NCBI GenBank assembly: GCA_947489685.1
Contig: CANLEM010000005.1
Span: 62,001 to 126,000 of the forward strand
From: an uncultured Aquimarina sp.
GTDB lineage: Bacteria; Bacteroidota; Bacteroidia; Flavobacteriales; Flavobacteriaceae
Reading direction: 5' to 3'
DNA: 64,000 bases
A model generated the notes under the pieces. It did no database searches, had not been told where the DNA came from, and worked only from the letters and a program-made list of their open reading frames with translations. Shown one piece after another: positions 15,921 to 23,554 of this stretch; position 1 is the stretch's first letter; every line of letters starts with the position of its first letter. The translations under genes and the position numbers were made by a program.

Positions 15921-17138
15921 ATGCGTTTACATAGAAATCTTGTCTTTGCAGTAATCGATGGACTACATGAAATATTCAATGAAGGTGCTTATGCAGATAA
16001 AATTGTGCAAAAACTTCTAAAGAGGGATAAAAGATGGGGATCTCGGGATCGAAGTTTTGTTGCCGAAACTGTATATGAAATCGTAAGATGGAAAAGGCTT
16101 TATGCCGAAATTGCCGAGGTAAGAGAACCTTTTTCCAGAGAAAATTTATGGCGGATTTTTGCTGTATGGGCTACTCTAAGGGGCATCCCGTTACCTGATT
16201 GGAAACAAATTGTACCTACTCCTACTCGCCGTATTAAGGGACGTTTTGATGAATTGAGCAAAATAAGAAAATATAGAGAGTCTATTCCTGACTGGATGGA
16301 TCAATTGGGCGAAAAAGAAATAGGAAAAAAATGGGAAGCAGAGATTAATGCACTTAATCAGCAAGCTCCAGTAATTCTAAGAGCTAATACTTTAAAAATA
16401 TCAAGAGATAAACTAAGAGGAGTACTCGAAGATGAAAACATAGATACCGAATTTATTAAAGGGTACGCAGATGCTTTAAAATTAGTTGAAAGAGCAAACG
16501 TATTTAGCACTGAAGCTTTTAAAAATGGTTTTTTTGAAGTGCAGGACGCTTCATCTCAATTAGTAGCCGATTTTCTTGATGTACAACCTGGGCAGCGCGT
16601 GGTGGACACATGTGCTGGAGCCGGGGGAAAAACGCTTCATTTGGCCGCTTTAATGCAAAATAAAGGCCAAATTATAGCAATGGACATTTATGCAAATAAA
16701 CTTAAGGAACTTAAAAGAAGAGCCCGAAGAGCCGGGGCACACAATATCGAACCCAGACCAATCGAAAGCACAAAAGATATTAAAAAACTATATGGTAAAG
16801 CAGATCGTGTTCTTATTGATGCCCCATGTAGCGGATTAGGTGTTTTAAGTAGAAATCCAGATGCAAAATGGAAATTACAACCAGAGTTTATGGATAAGAT
16901 AAAACAAACACAGTCCGAAATATTAGAGAGTTATTCAAAGATGGTGAAGTCAGGTGGTAAATTGGTATACGCTACTTGTTCTATTCTGCCATCAGAAAAT
17001 CAGGATCAGGTTAATAATTTCTTAGCAAAAGAAGCTGGTAAAGACTTCACATTGATAAAGGATAAAAAAATACTATCACATCAATCTGGTTATGATGGTT
17101 TCTATATGGCATTGTTAGAGAAGAAAACAGAGTCTTAA
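15921..17138 (+). CDS. RsmB/NOP family rRNA (cytosine-C5) methyltransferase
   Basis: This 405-aa SAM-dependent RNA m5C methyltransferase is probably specific for 16S rRNA. The catalytic domain has motif I DTCAGAGGKTLHLA, motif IV DAPCSGLG and motif VI YATCSILPSENQ, with the two cysteines of the dual-cysteine mechanism (APC and ATC). The N-terminal ~150 residues look like a shortened NusB-like/RNA-binding region rather than the full RsmB domain. It is monocistronic, with a promoter-like box immediately upstream. Assignment to the family is secure; the exact target base is inferred. Confidence 0.9.
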   Translation: MRLHRNLVFAVIDGLHEIFNEGAYADKIVQKLLKRDKRWGSRDRSFVAETVYEIVRWKRLYAEIAEVREPFSRENLWRIFAVWATLRGIPLPDWKQIVPTPTRRIKGRFDELSKIRKYRESIPDWMDQLGEKEIGKKWEAEINALNQQAPVILRANTLKISRDKLRGVLEDENIDTEFIKGYADALKLVERANVFSTEAFKNGFFEVQDASSQLVADFLDVQPGQRVVDTCAGAGGKTLHLAALMQNKGQIIAMDIYANKLKELKRRARRAGAHNIEPRPIESTKDIKKLYGKADRVLIDAPCSGLGVLSRNPDAKWKLQPEFMDKIKQTQSEILESYSKMVKSGGKLVYATCSILPSENQDQVNNFLAKEAGKDFTLIKDKKILSHQSGYDGFYMALLEKKTES

Positions 17139-17208
17139 TTGTTCAAAAACTAGTGAATAACTCAACTATTGATTCTCTATTTTATATAGTAATTTACATA
17201 TAAAGTAG

Positions 17209-17216
17209 TAAATTTG
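17209..17216 (+). promoter_or_regulatory. purL promoter -7 box
   Basis: TAAATTTG is a perfect TAnnTTTG match, 33 nt ahead of the ATG at 17250. It overlaps the alternative TTG start at 17214, arguing for the ATG. Confidence 0.55.
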
Positions 17217-17249
17217 CAGCTTAATAAAAACAACACAAATAATCGAAGT

Positions 17250-20200
17250 ATGATTCATTTCTTCGGAAACCCAAACGAGAAAGTATTTGCAGTTCAAACA
17301 GACAGTGAAATCTCACCTGAAAATAGTAAAAAACTCATCTGGTTATTTGGCAACCAACCTAAGGTAACATCGGCGTCTATTGACGCTTTTTTTGTTGGTC
17401 CACGTGCCGCAATGATCACACCATGGAGTACGAATGCCGTAGAGATTACCCAGAATATGGGAATCCAAGGAATTATTCGAATTGAAGAGTTCGAAGCAGT
17501 CTCACAAGACTATACGGATTTTGACCCTATGCTTTCTCAAAAGTATAATGGTTTAGATCAAAACATTTATACCATTGATATCCAACCAGAACCTATTCTG
17601 GAAATTGAAGATATTGCTGCTTATAATAGTAGCGAAGGTTTGGCTCTTAATGATGAAGAAATAACATACCTAGAAAACGTAAGTAAGAAAATAGGAAGGA
17701 AACTTACAGATTCTGAAGTGTTTGGGTTTTCTCAAGTAAACTCAGAGCATTGTCGTCATAAAATATTTAACGGCACCTTTATTATTGACGATGTAGAACA
17801 GCCTTCTTCATTGTTTAAATTGATCAAAAAAACGTCAGCAACACATCCCAATGATATTGTTTCTGCGTATAAAGATAATGTAGCCTTTATCAAAGGCCCT
17901 AAAGTAACTCAGTTTGCTCCAAAAACTGCCGATAAACCAGATTTTTATCAAGAGAAAGAATTTGAAAGTGTGATTTCGCTTAAAGCAGAGACTCATAATT
18001 TTCCTACAACTGTAGAACCATTTAATGGTGCCGCTACAGGTTCTGGAGGAGAAATCAGGGATCGTTTGGCGGGAGGAAAAGGCTCTCTACCTCTTGCAGG
18101 AACAGCAGTATATATGACTTCTTATTCTAGATTAGAAGAAAACAGACCTTGGGAGCAGGCCATGCCCGAAAGAAAATGGTTATACCAAACTCCAATTGAT
18201 ATTTTGATTAAAGCATCAAACGGAGCTTCGGACTTTGGAAACAAATTTGGTCAACCTCTAATTACAGGTTCTATACTCACTTTTGAACACGAAGAAGATG
18301 CTCGTAAACTTGGTTTCGACAAAGTAATCATGCAAGCCGGTGGAATAGGATATGGCAAAGCCGAACAAGCCCTAAAAGATAAGCCTGAAACAGGCGATAA
18401 AATCATCATTTTAGGTGGTGAAAATTATCGTATTGGTATGGGTGGCGCTGCAGTATCCTCGGCAGACACAGGAGAGTTTAGCAGTGGTATCGAATTGAAT
18501 GCAATACAACGTTCTAATCCCGAAATGCAAAAACGAGCGGCAAATGCCATTCGCGGAATGGTAGAAAGTGAAGAAAATACAATCGTTTCTATTCATGATC
18601 ATGGTGCTGGTGGGCATTTAAATTGTTTGTCCGAACTTGTTGAAGAAACAGGCGGTAAAATAGATTTAGATAAATTACCAGTGGGAGATCCTACGCTTTC
18701 TGCAAAAGAAATTATAGGAAACGAATCTCAAGAAAGAATGGGATTAGTTATTGGTCAAAAAGATATCGAAACATTAGAACGTATAGCAGAACGTGAACGG
18801 TCACCCATGTACCAAGTAGGTGATGTAACCGGGGATAACCGGTTTACATTCAGTTCCAAAACCAAAGGAGATACACCTATGGATTTGGCGCTCGAAGATA
18901 TGTTTGGGAGCTCTCCCAAAACGATAATGAAAGATCGTACGATCATCAGGAATTATGATAATGTCACATATCGTATAGATGATTTCCAAACCTACCTGGA
19001 GCAAGTATTACAACTAGAAGCAGTTGCTTGCAAAGACTGGTTAACAAATAAAGTAGATCGATGTGTTGGCGGTAAAGTAGCAAAACAACAATGTGCTGGA
19101 CCACTGCAACTACCGTTAAACAATTGTGGGGTAATGGCTTTGGATTATAGCTCTACCGAAGGTATTGCTACATCGATAGGGCACTCTCCTATTTCGGGTT
19201 TAATTAATCCTGAAGCTGGTAGTAAAAACTCTATAGCTGAAGCACTAACCAATATTATTTGGGCACCGCTCAAGGATAATTTACAATCGGTGTCTTTATC
19301 AGCAAACTGGATGTGGCCATGTAAAAACGAAGGAGAAGATGCGCGTTTATATCAAGCGGTTAAAGCCATTTCTGATTTTGCAATCGATCTAGGCATCAAT
19401 GTTCCAACGGGTAAAGATTCTTTATCTATGAAACAAAAATATCCCAATGAAGAGGTTATTGCTCCCGGAACAGTGATTATATCTGCTGCTGCCAATTGTA
19501 ATGATATCAATAAGGTAGTTGAGCCTGTATTAAAAAAATATGGCGGAGATATTTATTATATCAACATGTCTCAGGACAAGCATCAGTTAGGAGGCTCTTC
19601 TTTTGCACAAATACATAACAAAATTGGAACTCAAGCACCGAATATCAAAGATGCTGCCAGTTTTAAAAACACATTTAATGTTGTTCAAAATTTAATTCGC
19701 GAACATAAAATTGTTGCTGGTCATGATGTAGCATCAGGTGGATTAATTACTACCTTACTTGAATTATGTTTTGCAGATGTAAACCTAGGTGCAGAATTTG
19801 ATCTAACCAGTATAGAAGAATCTGATTCTATAAAACTTCTATTTGCCGAAAATTCGGGAATCGTATTTCAAAGTGCGCCAAATTCGAATATCGAATCGGT
19901 GCTTTCAGAAAACGGTATTGAATTCTTCAATATTGGAAAAGCTCAAGAAGGAACTTCGGTACACATAACAAATGGAAGTGATACTTTTGATCTAGATGTC
20001 GAGTCTCTAAGAAATACCTGGTACAAAACATCTTATCTTTTAGATCAAAAACAAACCGATAATAATTTGGCAACGGCACGGTATGAAAACTATGCCAAAC
20101 AACCTTTACAATATACATTCCCTATACATTTTATGGGTCGAAAGCCTATTGTAGATGCGTCCAAACCTAGACCAAAGGCAGCAATCATTAGAGAAAAAGG

Positions 20201-20930
20201 AAGTAATTCTGAGCGTGAAATGGCTAATGCGATGTATCTGGCTGGTTTTGATGTAAAGGATGTGCATATGACCGATCTGATAGCAGGACGAGAAACACTA
20301 GAAGATATCCAATTTATAGGTGCTGTTGGAGGATTCTCTAATAGTGATGTATTAGGATCAGCCAAAGGTTGGGCTGGAGCATTTTTGTATAATGAAAAAG
20401 CGAATACAGCTTTAAAAAACTTCTTTAAAAGAGAAGATACATTATCTGTCGGTATTTGTAACGGATGCCAATTGTTTATGGAGTTAGAAGTAATCAATCC
20501 TGATCACAAAACACACGGTAAGCTAGTGCATAACGAATCGCATAAGCACGAAAGTGCTTTTACTTCGGTTACAGTACAAGATAACAGCTCTGTAATGCTA
20601 TCCACATTGGCAGGAAGCACATTAGGTGTTTGGATTTCGCATGGTGAAGGAAAATTCGATTTACCACTATCCGAGGATCAATATCATATTGTTGCTAAGT
20701 ATGGATATGATGCATATCCTTCAAACCCTAATGGGTCTGATTATAATGTAGCTATGATGGCTGATAAAACTGGGCGTCATCTGGTAATGATGCCACATAT
20801 CGAACGTTCCATTTTTCAATGGAATTGGGCCAATTATCCTCAGGGACGACATGATGAAGTATCTCCTTGGATCGAAGCTTTTGTAAATGCAAGAAAATGG
20901 ATAGAAAACACAGATAACTCTAATTTTTGA
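17250..20930 (+). CDS. purL: phosphoribosylformylglycinamidine synthase (large single-chain)
   Basis: This 1226-aa FGAM synthase catalyses step 4 of purine synthesis, FGAR + glutamine + ATP to FGAM. The single-chain form has an N-terminal PurS-like domain, two ATP-binding synthase lobes (AETHNFPTTVEPFNGAATGS at about residue 250; GHDVASGGL in the second lobe) and a C-terminal class I glutamine amidotransferase. The amidotransferase nucleophile lies in VGICNGCQLF (about residue 1070), with the His-Glu region in MMPHIERS. The ATG at 17250 gives MIHFFGNPNEKVF, matching the family; the frame continues to a TTG at 17214 that overlaps the promoter. A strong terminator follows. Confidence 0.96.
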   Translation: MIHFFGNPNEKVFAVQTDSEISPENSKKLIWLFGNQPKVTSASIDAFFVGPRAAMITPWSTNAVEITQNMGIQGIIRIEEFEAVSQDYTDFDPMLSQKYNGLDQNIYTIDIQPEPILEIEDIAAYNSSEGLALNDEEITYLENVSKKIGRKLTDSEVFGFSQVNSEHCRHKIFNGTFIIDDVEQPSSLFKLIKKTSATHPNDIVSAYKDNVAFIKGPKVTQFAPKTADKPDFYQEKEFESVISLKAETHNFPTTVEPFNGAATGSGGEIRDRLAGGKGSLPLAGTAVYMTSYSRLEENRPWEQAMPERKWLYQTPIDILIKASNGASDFGNKFGQPLITGSILTFEHEEDARKLGFDKVIMQAGGIGYGKAEQALKDKPETGDKIIILGGENYRIGMGGAAVSSADTGEFSSGIELNAIQRSNPEMQKRAANAIRGMVESEENTIVSIHDHGAGGHLNCLSELVEETGGKIDLDKLPVGDPTLSAKEIIGNESQERMGLVIGQKDIETLERIAERERSPMYQVGDVTGDNRFTFSSKTKGDTPMDLALEDMFGSSPKTIMKDRTIIRNYDNVTYRIDDFQTYLEQVLQLEAVACKDWLTNKVDRCVGGKVAKQQCAGPLQLPLNNCGVMALDYSSTEGIATSIGHSPISGLINPEAGSKNSIAEALTNIIWAPLKDNLQSVSLSANWMWPCKNEGEDARLYQAVKAISDFAIDLGINVPTGKDSLSMKQKYPNEEVIAPGTVIISAAANCNDINKVVEPVLKKYGGDIYYINMSQDKHQLGGSSFAQIHNKIGTQAPNIKDAASFKNTFNVVQNLIREHKIVAGHDVASGGLITTLLELCFADVNLGAEFDLTSIEESDSIKLLFAENSGIVFQSAPNSNIESVLSENGIEFFNIGKAQEGTSVHITNGSDTFDLDVESLRNTWYKTSYLLDQKQTDNNLATARYENYAKQPLQYTFPIHFMGRKPIVDASKPRPKAAIIREKGSNSEREMANAMYLAGFDVKDVHMTDLIAGRETLEDIQFIGAVGGFSNSDVLGSAKGWAGAFLYNEKANTALKNFFKREDTLSVGICNGCQLFMELEVINPDHKTHGKLVHNESHKHESAFTSVTVQDNSSVMLSTLAGSTLGVWISHGEGKFDLPLSEDQYHIVAKYGYDAYPSNPNGSDYNVAMMADKTGRHLVMMPHIERSIFQWNWANYPQGRHDEVSPWIEAFVNARKWIENTDNSNF

Positions 20931-20972
20931 AAGAATAAGAGATAAATATATCAACAAAAACAATAAAATATT

Positions 20973-21005
20973 AAGGAGTTGTCAAATAACAACTCCTTTT
21001 TTTAT
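20973..21005 (+). terminator. purL intrinsic terminator
   Basis: A 10-bp perfect stem (20973-20982 with 20989-20998) is followed by a run of T residues to 21005. Confidence 0.85.
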
Positions 21006-21047
21006 ATATTACAGTTGCGTATTATCAGATTTTTTATAATTTGCGAA

Positions 21048-21063
21048 ACTATGCACGCATAGT
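21048..21063. promoter_or_regulatory. predicted MarR operator 1 (acyl-CoA ligase gene)
   Basis: The palindrome ACTATGC-AC-GCATAGT has perfect 7-bp arms. It shares the 10-bp core ATGCACGCAT with the site before marR at 23020-23043. It lies just after a promoter-like TATAATTTG (21035-21043), where a bound repressor would block initiation or elongation. Confidence 0.65.
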
Positions 21064-21089
21064 AGTTTTTTAAAACCTGAAAAACTACT
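21061..21089 (+). promoter_or_regulatory. leader hairpin before the acyl-CoA ligase gene
   Basis: A perfect 10-bp inverted repeat, AGTAGTTTTT (21061-21070) with AAAAACTACT (21080-21089) and a 9-nt loop, lies 21 nt ahead of the ATG. It is not followed by a U-tract, so it is more likely a 5'-UTR structure or second operator than a terminator. Confidence 0.4.
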
Positions 21090-21110
21090 AGAAATATTTT
21101 AAAACAACAT

Positions 21111-22883
21111 ATGACAACAATTACTAGACTTTTTGATTTCCCTCACTATCAACTAAAAAAATTCAATTTAGACGAAGCCTTAGTGACCAAGTATGATGGT
21201 AAATGGGTTGCCACATCTTCTGCAGAGTATGTAGAAAAGGCAAACCAAATTAGTCGTGGTTTACTAAAATTAGGAGTACAACCAAATGACAAAATAGCTA
21301 TCATATCAACCAACAACAGGACCGAATGGAACATTACTGATATTGGTGTGCTGCAGATTGGCGCACAGGATGTACCTATTTATCCGACCATATCTCAGGA
21401 TGATTATGAGTATGTTTTAAATCATTCAGAATCGGTATATTGTTTTGTTTCTGACGAAGAAGTTTTCCAAAAAGTAAAAAACATTAAGGCCAATGTACCT
21501 TCGCTTAAAGAGGTATATTCTTTTAATGACATTGAAGGTTGTAAAAATTGGAATGAAGTATTAGAACTTGGAAAAGATGATAGCAATCAAGGTGAGGTAG
21601 AAAAAATAATGGCCTCTGTTAAAGAAGAAGATCTCGCTACATTAATATATACTTCGGGAACTACCGGAAGACCTAAAGGTGTAATGCTTAGTCATAAAAA
21701 CATTGTAAGTAACGCCCTTGCAAGTTCAACAAGATTTCCGCTTACCGAAGGAACAACGAAAGCATTAAGCTTTTTACCCGTTTGTCATATTTACGAAAGA
21801 ATGACCATGTATTTTTATCAATATCTTGGTGCTTCTATCTATTTTGCCGAATCGCTTGAAACAATTAGTGATAACCTTAAAGAAGTACAACCAGATGTAA
21901 TGACTGCTGTACCTAGATTATTAGAAAAAGTATACGACAAAATTATCGCAAAAGGTGCTGATCTTACGGGAATTAAAAAGAAATTGTTCTTCTGGGCCGT
22001 TGACTTAGGACTAAAATATGAACCCTATGGCGCTAATGGATGGTGGTATGAAAAGAAACTTGGTCTAGCTAGAAAATTAATATTTAGCAAATGGCAGGAA
22101 GCCTTAGGTGGAAACATTAAAGTAATTGCTTCAGGAAGTGCTGCCTTACAACCAAGATTGGCAAGAATATTTAATGCTGCCGGACTAGCCGTGATGGAAG
22201 GATATGGTCTTACCGAAACATCACCTGTAATCTCTGTAAATGATACTAGAGACAGAGGTTTTAAAGTGGGTACTGTTGGAAGAATACTACCAAACACCGA
22301 AGTTAAAATAGCAGATGACGGAGAGATATTGATAAAAGGCCCTCAAGTAATGCAAGGGTATTACAAAGATGAAGAAAAAACAAATGAAGCTTTAAAAGGA
22401 GGGTATTTCCACACAGGGGATATTGGTGAAATTGATAGCGCTGGGTTTTTACGAATTACTGATCGTAAAAAGGAAATGTTTAAAACCTCTGGAGGTAAAT
22501 ATGTTGCTCCTCAATTAATCGAAAACGCAATGAAACAATCTCGTTTTATTGAACAAATAATGGTTATTGGCGAAGGAGAAAAAATGCCTGCTGCTTTTGT
22601 TCAACCAAATTTTGAATTCTTAAAAGAATGGGCAGAGCGTAAAGGGCTTACTGTAGGTGATTCGTTTGATGAAATTATCTCCAACCAAACAGTAATTGAT
22701 CGATATCAAGAAGAAATTGATGAGCATAATGAAAAGTTTGGTAAATGGGAACGCGTAAAGAAATTTGAACTTACCTCAGATGAATGGAGCATTGATGCTG
22801 GTCACCTCACTCCTACTATGAAACTGAGAAGAAAAATAATCAAAGAAAAATATAGCGAATTATACGCAAAGATTTATGGCTAA
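21111..22883 (+). CDS. long-chain fatty acid-CoA ligase
   Basis: This 590-aa AMP-forming acyl-CoA synthetase activates fatty acids to acyl-CoA for beta-oxidation. The P-loop-like AMP-binding motif is TLIYTSGTTGRPKGVMLSH (about residues 178-196), the A5 motif is GYGLTETSP (about 364), and the A8 hinge region is FLRITDRKKEMFKTSGGKY (about 450). The protein lacks a signal peptide and is cytoplasmic or peripheral. It has its own promoter region with an operator shared with the marR-fadNAE operon downstream, and its own terminator, so it is a separate but co-regulated unit. Confidence 0.92.
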   Translation: MTTITRLFDFPHYQLKKFNLDEALVTKYDGKWVATSSAEYVEKANQISRGLLKLGVQPNDKIAIISTNNRTEWNITDIGVLQIGAQDVPIYPTISQDDYEYVLNHSESVYCFVSDEEVFQKVKNIKANVPSLKEVYSFNDIEGCKNWNEVLELGKDDSNQGEVEKIMASVKEEDLATLIYTSGTTGRPKGVMLSHKNIVSNALASSTRFPLTEGTTKALSFLPVCHIYERMTMYFYQYLGASIYFAESLETISDNLKEVQPDVMTAVPRLLEKVYDKIIAKGADLTGIKKKLFFWAVDLGLKYEPYGANGWWYEKKLGLARKLIFSKWQEALGGNIKVIASGSAALQPRLARIFNAAGLAVMEGYGLTETSPVISVNDTRDRGFKVGTVGRILPNTEVKIADDGEILIKGPQVMQGYYKDEEKTNEALKGGYFHTGDIGEIDSAGFLRITDRKKEMFKTSGGKYVAPQLIENAMKQSRFIEQIMVIGEGEKMPAAFVQPNFEFLKEWAERKGLTVGDSFDEIISNQTVIDRYQEEIDEHNEKFGKWERVKKFELTSDEWSIDAGHLTPTMKLRRKIIKEKYSELYAKIYG

Positions 22884-22936
22884 TTCAATTTACTGATTAC
22901 ATTATTAATCATACATAAGCTTAACTGTAATTCAGT

Positions 22937-22968
22937 AAACTCCTCATTTTATGAGGAGTTTTTTTATT
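22937..22968 (+). terminator. acyl-CoA ligase gene terminator
   Basis: An 11-bp perfect stem (22937-22947 with 22951-22961, loop TTT) is followed by a T-tract. Confidence 0.85.
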
Positions 22969-23019
22969 AATTCATCAAAAAAATGTAAATTACTTCATCT
23001 TTTCCTAAATTTTTATCAT

Positions 23020-23043
23020 ATTTATTATGCACGCATAATAAAT
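23020..23043. promoter_or_regulatory. predicted MarR operator 2 (marR-fadNAE)
   Basis: A 24-bp palindrome has perfect 11-bp arms around a central AC and contains the core ATGCACGCAT also found at 21051-21060. It lies just upstream of the -7-like box TACCTTTA (23050-23057), over the -15 to -35 region, the position expected for autorepression by the MarR protein encoded 34 nt downstream. Confidence 0.75.
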
Positions 23044-23049
23044 TTTTCT

Positions 23050-23057
23050 TACCTTTA
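23050..23057 (+). promoter_or_regulatory. marR operon -7 box
   Basis: TACCTTTA is one base from the TAnnTTTG consensus and lies 19 nt before the marR ATG, immediately downstream of the palindromic operator. Confidence 0.5.
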
Positions 23058-23076
23058 CATTCACAATAATTTTTGA

Positions 23077-23529
23077 ATGAGGGAAAAAACAATTGATTAT
23101 GCTCTTCGGGCCACATGGATGGCAGTTGCCAAAATGTATAACGAAGAAGCAAGCAAGAAAGGAAGTACGATGGCTACTGGGTTTGCTCTTTTAAGCATTG
23201 ACCCCGAAAATGGCACTCCATCTACTTCATTAGGCCCAAAAATGGGCATGGAAGCCACTAGCTTATCGCGTACTTTAAAGACCATGGAAGAAAAAGGATT
23301 AATTTTTAGAAAAAAGAACCCTCAAGATGGTCGAGGTGTATTGATCTATTTAACTCCTTTTGGTGTAGAGATGAGGAATTTTTCGAAAGAAGTTGTCTTT
23401 ACCTTTGACAATACTGTCAAAAAACATATTCCAAAAGAGAAACTAGATACATTTTTAGAGGTGTTTCAATTAATAAACGATCTGATTTCATCAAAAAAAA
23501 TATACACAAAAAAAGAATCTATACAATAA
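23077..23529 (+). CDS. MarR family regulator of fatty-acid degradation
   Basis: This 150-aa winged-helix regulator begins at the ATG 23077. The recognition region is MGMEATSLSRTLKTMEEKGL (residues ~53-72), and the wing is KNPQDGRGVLIYLTP. Hydrophobic helices at both ends (residues 1-25 and 105-145) would form the dimer interface. It is the first gene of the operon with fadN, fadA and fadE, 25 nt before fadN. Paired palindromes before this gene and before the acyl-CoA ligase gene indicate that it represses both units and probably senses a fatty acid or acyl-CoA; the ligand is inferred. Confidence 0.88.
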   Translation: MREKTIDYALRATWMAVAKMYNEEASKKGSTMATGFALLSIDPENGTPSTSLGPKMGMEATSLSRTLKTMEEKGLIFRKKNPQDGRGVLIYLTPFGVEMRNFSKEVVFTFDNTVKKHIPKEKLDTFLEVFQLINDLISSKKIYTKKESIQ

Positions 23530-23554
23530 CATCTTAACAACCAGAAGTTAAAAA

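Noticed and set aside
19927..20497. Minus-strand frames inside purL
   Set aside because: They lie fully within the clearly coding purL gene and have low-complexity, unconserved translations.
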